NCBI GenBank assembly: GCA_033064195.1
Contig: JARBJD010000179.1
Span: 62,001-126,000, forward strand
Reading direction: 5' to 3'
Source of the DNA: Blattamonas nauphoetae
Taxonomy: Eukaryota; Preaxostyla; Oxymonadida
Length of the DNA stretch: 64,000 nucleotides
Notes under the pieces: generated by a model
What the model saw: the letters and a program-made list of their open reading frames with translations, nothing else
Database searches by the model: none
What the model was told of the DNA's origin: nothing
In this document: piece by piece, positions 43,701-54,810 of the stretch
Layout: each line of letters opens with the position of its first letter
Position numbering within the stretch: position 1 is the first letter of the stretch
Position numbers and translations under genes: made by a program

Positions 43701-44357
43701 GCCCATGATCGAGACAGAGGGAGTGTAACGATCGGTTCGGTCCGATTGTTGAGACGAGTGAGGATTAGGGGAGCGAAAGGAGGGGTCGGCGAGGCTCACA
43801 AGTGGCAGCAGACAATCACGACACGATGATGTGTGACAGGTGTCAATCACAGTGATCGAGTTCCAGTCGTGCTCTCCCGTCCAATCAACCACCAATGGCG
43901 AGCATTCCAGGTTCGAACGGATCGAACACGATGACACAACAACACACGACCCCAACACCACTCCCATCCCAACCCCGCTCTCACCACAGTCCAGGTGCAA
44001 TGAAGACATCCACACTGAGCTGTTCATGAACACGAACATCGTCTTCCTTTCTTCTCCATTTTCATCCAATCGTCGTTCTTTCGAGCCTCCAATTCCATCA
44101 TATCCGAATGTGATCCGAGTTTCATTTCCTGATATTCTCATTGAACAGCATTCAACGAGATGATTCGAAACGAAGTAACTGCCTTTTGGGATCGAAAATG
44201 TGGTTGGTTCATCATTTCCATGTTTCGCAGTATTTGCCACCGATGTCAAGAGTGGTGACAGTGACTTCATGATAGTGTCAGTACAATCATCCCCTTCACA
44301 GTTCAAAGAACAGATGAAGAAAAACAGTCCGAATAGAATCATTGAAAATGTGATCAA
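37770..44357 (-). pseudogene. Decayed large beta-helix protein gene
   Basis: Four successive minus-strand blocks make one former gene: 44357-about 42990 (signal peptide MITFSMILFGLFFFICSLNC, then beta-helix), 42811-40565, 40564-38471, and 38525-37770. Ig-like and beta-helix segments follow the order seen in the 1,740-aa gene. Frame changes occur near 42980 and 38480. In-frame TGA codons occur at 40565-40567 and 38166-38168, each followed by open coding sequence in the same frame. At the first, the twin repeat has GGA where this copy has TGA. The transmembrane and kinase parts are missing at the 3' end. With four breaks plus truncation I read it as a pseudogene; TGA read-through is possible but less likely because TGA ends other genes here. 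Confidence 0.75.
40568..42330 (-). repeat. Tandem duplication with 993-bp period in the decayed beta-helix gene
   Basis: About 770 bp starting at 40568 recurs at 41561 with few differences, for example TGTCGCAACTCCACTCACTT at both starts. The period is 331 codons. Each unit encodes Ig-like beta-sandwich segments (TSAVCSLDASHTKATVDFEG, then ARLSGI(D/E)VSELDISSEG). Confidence 0.85.
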
Positions 44358-44680
44358 GTTGAAGTCAGTCCCATTAATTCAACAATTCACACCTCCATTT
44401 CTCGAAATTTTAGAAGTTTAGATTTACCCGTCGATATTTGAGTAGAACGGTTGTGACTGTAGCCGACCCAACACTCAAAGGTCTGGTTTCTCTTTGTAAG
44501 ACAATTCCGTGTTCGCATCTCGCTATCATCGAATGATCAAGCTCGGCTTGTCGCTCGATGATGATGAGGTTGTTTTTGATTCTTTTCCTGTATGCGCGAT
44601 CAATTCACAGTGAAGAAGAAATATAAATCAAAAAAGCGAGTTTCATCTGTCTCGTGAGACAGAAAAGTGTCAGGTCCCTC
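44358..44680. other. Intergenic, 5' flank of the decayed beta-helix gene
   Basis: No gene. The part adjacent to 44357 shares sequence with 37440-37560, so it is a duplicated promoter-proximal region. The rest (44450-44680) has no notable feature and includes the 3' flank of the five-exon gene. Confidence 0.5.
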
Positions 44681-46458
44681 CTAATCGTCATCCTCACTTG
44701 TCCCCTCACTCTCAGCTGTTCCAAAGACTATTTTCCGTCCAATTTTTCCAAGTTTTCTCTTGAATTGTGCAATCATCGTCGAGAACTCCTCTGCCAGTGA
44801 CGAGATTCGAACCACCATCTTTTGCTTTACAGTCCGCTCAGGATATGAGGCAATGATGTCGGCCTTGTCCCACTTCCAATTCTTCTTTTCCTGCGGCGTT
44901 GCAAGCTGGAGAGGAGGTTGGGACTTCGTTTCGATGAACAAGTCGTACAGAACTGAGTTTTCGGAAAGTGAGATGGGAGATGCACTGGAACTGGGTGAGG
45001 AGACAAAAAAGAAGGAAAATGCGGAGAAAGAGGAGCATACTCGAAAAGAGGATCGAAATCGTTCGTTGATTCACTTGTGGGTTGAAGTTTTGTTTTCTGT
45101 TTTTTCTTCGAGTCGAAGAAGAAATCTCTGATTCGCTTCTCGTGATTGTTATCAACTTCATGAATAGTCAACGATTTGATATTTGGCGCTGTGATTCGAT
45201 AACGGTACACAGGCAGGACGTCATTCGTCGTGAGTTGATGATTGGGTGGGATCACACGGATTTGCACTACAATTGCTTTGTGCGCAAATTGGAAATGGAC
45301 GTTGTCGCCACGAGTTGGAAGAAGAGCACCATCCGACATCCAAAAATTGTGCAATGGGAGGATTATTGACCCTTTTTCTTTTGTCTCGATGTGTTTCCGA
45401 GGTGAGGAAGGGGAAAAGGATGGAAAGAATCTTGGAGTTGGGAGGAAGGACTTGGGGGTCGATGGAGAGGAACGACGAGTGGGTGGAGGAAGTGGTTGTG
45501 GGATGAATGATGGATTGAACGTGGGAGTTACGAGTGGGATCAATGGAACTGGTTTTTGTTTGATTTTGGGAAACAATGGAGCGATGTTCAACGATGAGGA
45601 TGGTCTCTGAAGCGTTGGAAATGAATGAGGATGAGAATGAGCGGTTGATGGGGGATTAGTTGGTTTGGTTGGGACGATCGTTGTTGGTTGAAGTGAAGAA
45701 TTGGATTTCGGGAGACTCTGAGTGGAGATTTGATGAGAAGATGAAGACGGTGAATTGGTGATCGCCAGAAGAGTGTCAGAGGAGAAGAGAAGATCGTTTC
45801 TCGAAGTGGCTGGTGATTGGAAAACTTCGCTATGTGACAACAAGTGCGGGAAGGAAGAATTCAATAGCAGATCACTATGATTGGGAGAGTTCTTTTCAAT
45901 GTCTTGGGAACCTTCTTGAAAGTGTTCCTTCGGTGAAAGAGTTGGAAAGCGAGGAGCAACCAACGATGGTGATGACGAGGAGAAAATCCCATCTGGGCTG
46001 TGAGGGGATGGGGAGTCACTTGAATCAATGGTGGGAATGGATGAAATATGTTGAAGTTGTTTAGGACGTGAGCGGAGGGATGGAAGAAAGATGTGATTTT
46101 GGAGACTCTCATCGAACGATTGGTGCGTATCTGTTGAGAATAATCCGCCGCTCGTTGGGTTTGTGTTGACTATTCCATGAAATGAGTCAACGTACGTCCC
46201 ACCATCAGATGTTGTTGTTGCTGAGAGGAGATCTGACGAGATGTGAGACAGAGGAGGTCATACCGAACGTGGATAAAGCTGGAGAGAGTTTTGGGACGGT
46301 TGCAAATATAGAACTGAGATGTAATGAGGATAAATTCATGAAACTGACCGTGTTGTAGGTTGGTCCCTTTTGACTTTCTGGATGTCTGGGAGAACACCAC
46401 TTTGCTCATTACTCTTGTCAAGAGAAGAATATCAGAGAAGAACAGATAGACATACCAT
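44681..46458 (-). CDS. Five-exon gene, 539-aa low-complexity protein of unknown function
   Basis: A consistent spliced model: exon 1 46456-46458 (only the ATG), exon 2 46349-46413, exon 3 46264-46313, exon 4 45042-46232, exon 5 44681-44991. Introns are 42, 35, 31 and 50 nt, all GT-AG with GTATG or GTCAG donors and pyrimidine-rich acceptors. The lengths sum to 540 codons including TGA/TAA-type stop, in one frame. An in-frame stop lies 42-45 nt upstream of the ATG, with no other ATG between. The protein is Ser/Pro-rich for about 270 residues, then has a compact segment (LPLHNFWMSDGALLP, IVVQIRVIPPNHQL, VYRYRITAPNIKSLTIHEVD), a lysine-rich stretch, and ends in an acidic ESEGTSEDDD tail. I recognise no family; a nuclear role is a guess from composition. 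Confidence 0.7.
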
Positions 46459-46678
46459 GGAAATGAAATAAATCAATGAAAAGGAGATGGGAGAGATGCT
46501 TTATTCTCGAACAAAACATTATGGGGAAATGATTGTAAAATGGGCCAAGACTGTTGAGGTGTCCTGAGATTTGTGGTTTCCATTCAGGATAGATCCGGCT
46601 GAAACCATTCAACTTGTCGTCTTCCCTCACTCTTTTGAGTTTGGATGATCAAACCGCAATTGAGTTGTCAGGACGATA
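46459..46678. other. Divergent promoter region
   Basis: 220 bp between the starts of the minus-strand five-exon gene and the plus-strand ARM-like gene, so both promoters should lie here. The part next to 46679 is also present, reversed, at 12585-12640, before the truncated ARM copy. No classical TATA motif is obvious. Confidence 0.5.
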
Positions 46679-49289
46679 ATGATTCCAGCTCCTGAATCAT
46701 CAGCTCTGTTCCCATCATTGTCATGTGATCAGTCGATTGAAAATCCGGTTTGTTGAGTAGATTTCCTGAAACTCACATATTTCGTCCTCATTTTACATTC
46801 ATTTTCATTCGTCTTTTTCTCAATTGACAAACCAGCTTGTTCCCTTCATTATGCCTTACGATCATTAACTTTTCGTCTTCGTTTCAGAGAGTGTTCTTCA
46901 CGAGCATAGTCGACCAATACAGACGTGCTGATGAAGCGACGAAGATATCGCTGGTGAATGAAGTCCATTCCCATCTTTCGAAAGGTTGTCAACTCCTCCC
47001 ATCCTTCTCAAGCTCCGACACATCCATTTCTTGCATTTTTGTTCCTTCTTCTTCCACAATCTCAACGTCTCCTTTTTCACTTTTTTATGTTCTCCATCTC
47101 TCTGCTCCTTGACCGCCATTTATCTCCATCATTCAATTTTTGTTGTTCTCTCGGCATAGAATCGGATGAGGAGAAGATGAAAGAGGAAAGTGGGATGGCG
47201 TTGCGGAGTGGTTTTGTGTCGGCGTTGTGTGAGACGATGAATGAAAAGTGCAGCCCTCGACTTTTTGTGTGGACTCGTGTTTTGTTTTATTGATTTTGGA
47301 ATAATTGTTGTTGATCTTCATTTGTTCTTCTTTCTCTGATTCTGGTGTCATCTCTCTCGCACCCTCTCAACTTCTCTTACAGGTCCTCTGCTCGTCGCTT
47401 GTTTTGCTGATTGTGAATGGAGTGGAGTTGGGACGCCGCCACTGTCCAACCGACCTTCTTCCGTCTCTCCTGGCGATCCTCCAAGTTTGTTCGTTTTTTT
47501 GTCGTTCTGGTTCTCTCTGTTGGTCACTGTTGTGTCTGATTTGTGTGTTCAGAATGAAGATGTTGAAATTCAGAATGGAGCCACACAAGCGATTGGGTTT
47601 CTTCTTCTCTTTTCTTCATTCTGCTCTCCCTCTCCTCTCTTCTGTCTTGTTCGTGTCTGGTCTTTTCTTGATTGTTTGGATGTGTTTTTGTTGTGTTAGG
47701 GTGATGTGCAGGGGTGGAGTGAGTGGAGTGTGGATGGATGGAGTTCTGAACAGTGGAGTGGTGGAGAGAGTGTGTGATCGTGTGTGTTCGGAGAAGAATC
47801 GGAAAGTCGTGATTGGGATGGTGAGAGTGCTAGACTCGCTGTGTTTTGGGATGAAGAAACAGATTCGACTGTTGAGAAAGGGAGAAAGAGGAAGGAGAGA
47901 TGAAAGAGAGGAAGGAGGACAAGAAGGAGAGTTGAGAAAAGAGGAGAACGAGAGAGATCGTGGAGTGGGGGAAGAAGACGAGTGGAGTGGGAGTGAGTTC
48001 TCGCTGATGTCTCGTTGCTTGTCTGGACTTGGGCTGATTGAAGAAACATTGGGAAGGGTGTTGAGAGGATTGATGGAGGAAGATGAAGAGGAGGACAAAG
48101 AATGGATAGACAATGGAGAGGAAGGAAGATGGGAAGGGAATGGGAATGAGGATGAGAAAGAGAGAAGAGAACTGGAGGAGAAAGTTGGAGGAATGATTGT
48201 GCGTCACTTTGGTCGGAGTGTGTCGCAGAGAATGGGGAAGATCGGAGTGATTGGGATCGACATTGGGAAGGAGCGATTTTGGATGAAGAAGCGAGAAGAG
48301 GATCGAAATCGAGAGAACGAGGAGAAACTGAAACGAGAGCTGGACGAGATGCGAAGGAAGGAAGAAGAGAGGCGGAGCGAGCACAAACAAACTCAAGCAG
48401 AGCTGAAGAGACAATTCGAACAGAACAAAGCGAAAATCGAACTCGGCGAAGAGTTTCAACGACTCAAACAGGAAGAAGACATTCAAAGGAAGAGAAGGGA
48501 AGAAGAAGCAGAAAGGAAGAGAATCGAAGAAGAAGAAGAAATGGAAAGGAAGCGACAGAGCAAGACGGGAGCAGCAGCGATTGAATGGTTCGACAAATCC
48601 GCCTTCACACTTTCCGGTTCTGTCTTCACATTGAATTCTACCAACTCCCGCAATCTCCTCTCGGCCGAGTTTGGGCCAGTTGTCGTCAGATACTCTTTCA
48701 TCGTCAGAACTGTTTCGAGTTGCTTCCGATTTGGAGTTGCATCGGTGGATCAAACAGGCCAACTCCAAAACCATGCCCACTTTCCATATCTGCCACACAC
48801 AGCGGGATGGTGTTGTCATTGCAGAAAATGCATTCAGAACTCCAACAGAACAAACGAGAGCTCGGCATGTGAGTCTGGAGTGAGTGGACAGCGAGTGGTG
48901 CTGGAGGCAGATGGACGAGAGGGAAAGCGAACGCTGAAACTATCTCAGAATGGACAGACCCAACCAACCTTCAACTCCAACATTCCGGGTAAGTCTAGGC
49001 TCAGATCCGGAAAAGTCTAGACGCAGATCTGCAGATCGGTCTAGGCGCAGATCTCGAAGTCTACACGCAGATCTCTCTTGTTTTGGTTCATTTCGACTTA
49101 AAAATGTTTGCAATCAAAGAATACGACGTGAAATGTGAATTTTGTGTTGATCATTTCGCATTTTTCGGCATTGCAGTTTGGAGTTGACTTCAGAGTTGAT
49201 CCCACCCATGAATGTCGCTTGCTGCCGCTGCAGTATCCTCATCCCAATCACTGGCCGTTCAGTCTTCATCCACAGGACGTATCGCCTTG

Positions 49290-50918
49290 TTAATGTCCTC
49301 CATCATCGCTTTCACTCTCAAACGCGGTAGACATTCCCAAGCCGAGTGATTGCGTGTCTGAAGGCGAGTTCTGAGGAAGGAATGAGATTGTTGCGGTGTC
49401 ACTTGGGACACTTACACTGAACCGCGAGAGAGAAGCCGTGAAAGGAGAGGAAGAGAAGGGCGACGACGCGTTGAAGTGTCCAGTGTCGACAGCCTCAATC
49501 TCGTCAATCCCAACCAGTTCAAACGATCCCAACGTGTCGGTCTCGACCTCTTTGCCTGAGGGACGGAGTGTGGGGGACTGGCGAGGAGAAGGCGGGCGAG
49601 GAGTGGGTCGAGGCAGGGAGGAGGATGTGGCAGCGGAGAGGAGGGAGTGTGGGAAGGGAGGTGTGTTGAAGAGAAGCTGATGCGAATCTGTCGGCGAACA
49701 GTGCAGTTCCTCGAAGATCGGTTGCTTTGGTTCATGCGGTGGTGACTGGGTTGATTTCGGTGATTGTGCTGTAGGGACTGTCTGCTTCCCAGACGACGAC
49801 TTGTGAAGCGAATGGAAGATGGTTGGGATGCTCTGCTCAGCCTCCGAAGACTCTTCCGACGTGGCTGGCGATCGAGACATGATTTTGAGACTGATCAGGG
49901 GAGGTGTGCTGTCGGACATTGTGCTCGGACTGCCAGCCTCAAACATGAAGCGCTGGGCAGAGAGGGAGTGGTTGATGCTGCGTGGCTGAGGAGTGGTGGA
50001 GGGGAACGGGGGCATCCAACTAGTCGACGCCATCTGAAGAGAGAGGAAGGAGCGAGAGATCGACGCCGGTGAGTGTTGCGATGTTGAGAACAGCGGAGAG
50101 TCTGTCTGCCACGGCGACGATCCCCGAATGTGCGAAGGCTGGGTTGGCGGAGAATCGATTGAGACTACAGTGGCCTTCTGTGCCTTCGACTCCTCCTCTT
50201 CCGCTCTCGACTTGACGAAGAACTCCCATTCCTCTTGCCTTTGCTGCTCGGCGTCGAGTCTCGTCTGCGCGTTTCGTTGTTTGAGGTCGACGAGAAGCTG
50301 CTCTTGAATCTCGCTTGTCTTCGAACACCACTTCTCCAGATCAGCTTCGAGGGTCCCATCTTCGTCCAACGCTTCGGAGACAGCGTCGCACAGCTCGAGG
50401 ATGTACTCGTCTCGACACAGCCACTCCAACACGTCAACCATCCCCACTCCCTTCACCTCAGGAAGCTCGAGAAGGGTGTTGTGGGTGAAAGAGACTGTGC
50501 GAGTGTGGGAGTGGTTGTTGATTGTTTGGACTGTTGCTACAGAATGACAATCAAATCGAGCAAGACGCCATTCGACAAAATCAAGCATGATTTCTTCCTT
50601 CCCCTTGTCCTTCAGGTTACCCACCCAGTTCTGTTCGACTCGTGCCATCTCTTCCCGAAAGCTCTGTTCCTCCAATCGCCGTTCTTCCATCCCTCCATCT
50701 CGATGGTCCGGACACGCTGGGCAAACTAAACGAGGAAGAAATGGGGATCTGTCCGAACAAAATAAGAATATGCTGGGTGAACACCGAGTTTGAGAAGAAA
50801 GAGAGGATTTGAGGGTGACTCGTGGATACCAAATGGCACGCCAGTTCACACAGTTGCTGGAGGGGGACAGAAGAAAGAGGAAATGTCGGGATCGATTCAT
50901 CTTCGAGATCTGCAACAC
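49290..50918 (-). CDS. Coding block carried by the Mutator-like element (542-codon frame)
   Basis: A long minus-strand frame. The upstream third, up to about 50690, is probably intronic or 5' sequence; a likelier start is the Met of MEERRLEEQSFREEMARVEQ. The body has a coiled coil (DAEQQRQEEWEFFVKSRAEE) followed by a Ser/Pro-rich half with an acidic end (AFESESDDGG). No known domain and no transposase signature. Its position inside the terminal repeats suggests captured host sequence. It could still be expressed from the element, but I see no intact parent copy in the window to compare with. Confidence 0.45.
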   Translation of the reverse strand: MLQISKMNRSRHFLFLLSPSSNCVNWRAIWYPRVTLKSSLSSQTRCSPSIFLFCSDRSPFLPRLVCPACPDHRDGGMEERRLEEQSFREEMARVEQNWVGNLKDKGKEEIMLDFVEWRLARFDCHSVATVQTINNHSHTRTVSFTHNTLLELPEVKGVGMVDVLEWLCRDEYILELCDAVSEALDEDGTLEADLEKWCSKTSEIQEQLLVDLKQRNAQTRLDAEQQRQEEWEFFVKSRAEEEESKAQKATVVSIDSPPTQPSHIRGSSPWQTDSPLFSTSQHSPASISRSFLSLQMASTSWMPPFPSTTPQPRSINHSLSAQRFMFEAGSPSTMSDSTPPLISLKIMSRSPATSEESSEAEQSIPTIFHSLHKSSSGKQTVPTAQSPKSTQSPPHEPKQPIFEELHCSPTDSHQLLFNTPPFPHSLLSAATSSSLPRPTPRPPSPRQSPTLRPSGKEVETDTLGSFELVGIDEIEAVDTGHFNASSPFSSSPFTASLSRFSVSVPSDTATISFLPQNSPSDTQSLGLGMSTAFESESDDGGH

Positions 50919-51035
50919 CTGTTCTGTGTTTCCATGCGTTTAGGCAGTATGAGCAATCGGTACACGGATGAAGGGACACCAGATCACGCGAGGAGATCTC
51001 GTCTGAAGATGAGGGAATACCCGCGAGTGAGAGTG

Positions 51036-51886
51036 TCAGGACTTCTTGGAGGGCGTGGTTGTCGGAAAGGTTGGGTTTTGGGCAAGGAAAGGCGACGTCT
51101 GTTTCGGTGGTGTTGGCGTGAGGGGCGTAGAAATCTGATCTGCCTTGTCATTCTCTCGCAAATATGAAAAGAATGGTTGGCTGTTCTGTTGACTGAATTG
51201 AGTGTCAGGTGGTCGAGTGTGATGGTGTCTTGTGTTAGCGTTGGCATCTGGGATTACGATGATCTTCGTGAGGACCCTTGTTAGTTTGGAGATAACGCCG
51301 TTGTCGACAAGTTCTGTGACGACAGATTGGATTAAATTGTCTTCCTGTCCACGGCACATGATGCAGATTTCGTCGATCAAGAGGACTGCTCGCCTCCATC
51401 CGCCAAGACGGTCCAATTCCTGTTCATCAATCCGCTGAACAGACTCCGAGTTCTCAGAAAGCGACGAGAAGAAGGAGGATTTCCATGACATCATCTCGCT
51501 TGGCAATTGAGACCAGGAACGATTGGACGAGGGCGATAGATGCCTGGAAGAGAGTTTGCGTTTTCGGACACTATTCGTCCAGAATCAGCTGTCGACAGCT
51601 TCAAAATCGATGTAGATCTGCTGGTCATGTTCAGAAGGGTGATTGACTGTGTACCACCATCCATCTTCAACAGCGAGGGGTGTATGGTCTTTTCCTTGGA
51701 ACCACCACTCGCAAAGCCAAAGGTGCATGTCATGAAGACCGCATTTGTTCGAACAAGCGTGTCCTTAACGATGTCTGTGTCTCCGCCTCGTCTCCTCATC
51801 CTTTGCACTCCCTCTTGTATATTCTTCGTGTTTTTCCGGCTTTTCTCATATCTGCAATGTCTCTTTGCACTGGGCAGGGAGGACAA
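51036..51886 (-). CDS. Coding block with a Walker-B-like motif inside the Mutator-like element
   Basis: Two overlapping minus-strand frames, 51886-51491 and 51506-51036, read as adjacent exons. The first contains NAVFMTCTFGFASGGSKEKT. The second contains GGWRRAVLLIDEICIMCRGQ, where LLIDE looks like a Walker B motif of a P-loop NTPase, followed by SVVTELVDNGVISKLTRVL. No Walker A (GxxxxGKT/S) is visible nearby, so the fragment is incomplete. It may derive from an AAA-type ATPase or helicase (inference). It lies upstream of the 542-codon block and could be part of the same captured gene. Confidence 0.4.
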
Positions 51887-51902
51887 CGCGTTTGGGCCAT
51901 AG

Positions 51903-52726
51903 TTGGTTACTCCTCACGCCTTCAGCTTCTTTCCTGGTCTGACCTCATTATGTTGTCCACAGCCTTGTAATTATGTTTATCTTTGGTTTTTGGTTTCATC
52001 TTTCAGCCTTTGTTCTTCAACAGTCTTTCTCAGTCCTCGTTCACTCTCCTCCGAATTTGCATCTTTTAGATGCCCCTTTCTCGCTCCTTCTCGCACATTT
52101 CTTCCTGCGTCATCATTTCCTGTCATCCTGGTTTCATTGTTCTTCTTTCAAGCGGGGTGTAATGTTCAGCCATGTGCGGAGGAGACTGGTTCCAGATCAA
52201 AATCGATTGAGGTGTGGAGGAAACGAGAGTGTCATCAGGATTAAGAAAGATGGGAAGGTAATGACCAGAATAATGATGAGATGCTGATGATGAAGTCAAG
52301 AGAGATATTCGAAGAAGAGAAGGGCATACGATTGGTGAGTGAACCGTCGATTCTGATTGGAGATCCTGGAGGATGGATGAGGAGATCAGTGAGAGTGAAC
52401 TTGGAGACATGAGGAGAGAGGATATCTGGTGAAATTGAATCCAGAATTTTACAGGGGCATTGGCAAACGCTGGTTGCTGGTGGAATTCAGTAGTGGAAAC
52501 GATGATGATGAAAAGGAGTATGGAAAAGGAATGGGAGAACAAACACTTGCTGGGGAGCATCCAGCCAGGTGCAGTTATTCGTTGTGCAGGCGATGAGACT
52601 TGATCAACCCAGGTTCTGATCGAGATTTGAATCAACTGATGCAATAATGCTGTTAAGTGAAGTGAAAAGCCCAAAAACAGGATATGATGTCTATATTTAG
52701 GTTTGAGAAGATTAAAATGTGATTCA
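51903..52726. other. Remaining interior of the Mutator-like element
   Basis: No clear gene. A plus-strand frame ending near 52290 contains RRLVPDQNRLRCGGNESVIR and a minus-strand 206-codon frame (52123-52743) is hydrophobic and unlike a real protein. The region may include introns or 5' sequence of the captured minus-strand block. Confidence 0.35.
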
Positions 52727-52969
52727 AAGTCGAAATGAACCAAAACAAGAGAGATCTGCGTGTAGACTTCGAGATCTGCGCCTAGACCGATCTGCAGATC
52801 TGCGCCTAGACTTTTTCGGATCTGAGTCTAGACCTACCCCAACATTCCTATCCCCTTCCGATTCGTTGTTCGTTTCTACGATCAGAACGATTCCGTTGAG
52901 ATTGAGTCGGTGGAAGTTGTGAAAGCGCCGCTGATGGTTGGAGGGTCGATTGAAGTGAAGATGGACTGA

Positions 52970-53291
52970 ATGGTCGGAATGGACTGATCGAAGTGATTGT
53001 TGCTCAACATCGTTTTGTCTGCTTGATTCATCCGCCTCTCGAAGTATTCAAGATTCTGGTCAATGACTTATTGAGTCCTTCTTCATTTTAAGGTCATTTC
53101 ATCATGGAATCGTCTTCAGTCACTTCTTCTTTCAACCTGGAAACCCAACCTCGATATTCCATTGAAAAACACGTTATTCACGTTTGATGAAACACATTTT
53201 CAGTTCTTCGGCTCTTTAACCTCAGCTGATCATTGAATACCTGTTTTCTCCGGCAAACTCGAATAACACCAAACAAAGGGCTTGATCCGAA
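52970..53291. other. Intergenic, 5' flank of the truncated beta-helix copy
   Basis: 322 bp between the end of the ARM-like gene and the start of the truncated beta-helix copy, both on the plus strand. The last 60 bp resemble 9695-9760 in reverse, so the promoter-proximal part was duplicated. No other feature seen. Confidence 0.5.
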
Positions 53292-54810
53292 ATGTTTTGT
53301 TTCTTTCTCTTTTTGTGTGTCACCACCCATCCCTCGCAACATCTCAAGGATATCATATCTCTCCCTTCCTCTGTCACTCCGCTGCACAATGCACCGATAT
53401 ACCTGAATCACTCGACACTGATTTCGGATTCATTTTCTTTCGTGGAACAAAATCAAGAACTGATTGCTTCCGGATCAACAGTCATCATAAATGACATGAA
53501 TGATACCTCGCCTTTTGTGCTCCAATTTCTGAACTCCACCATGTCGTTCACATCGATTGATTTCTGGACCCAGAATCAACTGTTCCACGGGTCAGAATCG
53601 ACGGTGTTGGTTTCGAAGGCTCAAATCGCCACAACATCGCCTGAGCATCTAGTTGTGTCGAACTCTGCCACATTTTCGTTTAAACTGTGTGCTTTCTCGA
53701 TCGAATCGCCAAACTCAGTGACCACAGGCCTGCTGAAGACAGAAGACAAGTGGAGTGGACTGCAGGTGATTTCGAGCCGACTGACAAATGTGACGATGTC
53801 GCACGAATCGTGCCTGACTGGAGACGCGTTGACGCGTTCTGTTGAAATGATCTCGTCGCAAGTTTTGAATCTGTCGACCACCACACCCACCACAGCCTTC
53901 AGTTCCGCCCCGTCGATCTCTGCGCATGGAACATCGTCGGTTGTTGGGTCAGACTGGGTCGACACCTCAAACGCGTTTTATGGCCAAATCGTGGGCGACC
54001 TGAACGGCCACTCGAACATGTTCTTCATCAACAACACTCACATCCGCAGCATTCGTGTGAGAATGTGAAAGTGGTTGGGCCAACTGGGGCAGAGATGCCG
54101 ATGTTGGTCAGCAAGCGAGACACGCTCTACAACAGACTCCACAAAAACACAGACCTTCCCAAGATCGACAAGCGGACGGTTCAGATGAATGTTGTGAAGG
54201 GAATCCAGGCACTCGCGTCGGCCGCACATTTCGATGCTCTTCTGAAGATGATGTCTCCACACAGCATCCAACTTGTTAAAGATGATGAAGTCGTGTTCCG
54301 AATTGACAACCCAATGACTGCTGGCGCAAGTCAAAACAAAACTCACACCGGGCCAAGCAATGCACCAGCAGATAATTTGGGGGGAAACGAGGGGGAGAGA
54401 TGGCAAGCACCGGAAACGAGACTTGATCACCACGAATCGAACACAGCCACACCCAACAAGTCGACCCCAACACAAGCGGCAGTTTTTAGTCTTGGCCTGA
54501 TCCTGCAGGAGATTGAGACTGGAATGGTTCCATTTGGAGAGCTGGATGCGCAGAATGCTCAACGCCAATTGGGGACTGGACTCATTCCTCCGATGATCGG
54601 GATGAAGACGAGGAGTTCATTGAGATGATCCAGCTCTGCCTCCGACTCCAACCTGAAGAAAGGCCATCTTTGAAGGAGTTGGATGATTTCTTCACAAAAC
54701 GGAATGGGAAGGAGAAGAAGAACCTCCCAGAAGTGAAAGCGGAAAACCAGAAAGCTCGGACAGAGAACAAAGAGGAGACGATCGCAAACTTTGTTGGGGA
54801 AGTGTTTTGA
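53292..54810 (+). pseudogene. Internally deleted copy of the giant beta-helix pseudokinase gene
   Basis: The first 250 or so codons closely match the start of the gene at 9694 (MFCFFLFLCVTTHPSQHLKD). At about 54053-54062 the match jumps to the cytoplasmic tail (VKVVGPTGAEMPMLVSKRDT), skipping what is about 7.2 kb in the full copy, that is, almost all of the beta-helix and the transmembrane segment. The junction shares GTGAGAATGTG-like sequence with both parents of the join and puts the tail in another frame, so the N-terminal frame ends at 54068. The pseudokinase part is open from 54065 to about 54620, where one more shift occurs, and ends at 54810. No membrane protein can be made; the tail alone could in principle be. 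Confidence 0.82.

Larger units (their letters stand above)
48987..52839. mobile_element. 3,853-bp Mutator-like element with 113-bp inverted repeats and 9-bp target duplication
   Basis: The left end 48987-49099 and the right end 52727-52839 are inverted copies differing at only a handful of sites; both start GGGTA(A/G)GTCTAG. The flanking direct repeat is CAACATTCC (48978-48986 and 52840-52848). Subterminal units GTCTA(G/C)(G/A)CGCAGATCT occur several times. Long inverted repeats and a 9-bp duplication are the marks of Mutator-like elements. No transposase is recognisable. The interior is filled by minus-strand host-like coding stretches with apparent introns, as in Pack-MULEs. Confidence 0.85.
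46679..52969 (+). pseudogene. ARM-like / coiled-coil / SPRY-like gene, interrupted by a Mutator-like element
   Basis: Exons I can place: 46679-46747, 46888-46984, 47160-47278, 47383-47484, 47553-47596, then 47712-48986 continuing at 52849-52969 after the inserted element. Introns are 140, 175, 104, 68 and 115 nt, GT-AG. Spliced, the N-terminus reads as armadillo-like helices (CPTDLLPSLLAILQ, then NEDVEIQNGATQAIG, then DGVLNSGVVERVCDRV). A long charged coiled coil occupies about 48240-48560 (RKRREEEAERKRIEEEEEME). The end is SPRY-like (WFDKSAFTLSGSVFTLNS, then IPFRFVVRFYDQNDSVEIES). Without the element and one 9-bp duplicate the last exon is open to TGA at 52967. The frame at 48720-48870 may have shifted twice. 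Function unknown. Confidence 0.7.

Noticed and set aside
37770-44357. TGA reassigned to an amino acid
   Set aside because: TGA ends the giant gene at 938-940 and the ARM-like gene at 52967-52969, and the decayed gene also has frame changes, so plain decay explains its TGA codons.
47830-48819. 329-codon minus-strand frame rich in Phe/Ser/Leu
   Set aside because: Antisense to the charged coiled coil of the ARM-like gene; composition is the expected mirror of Glu/Lys/Arg codons.
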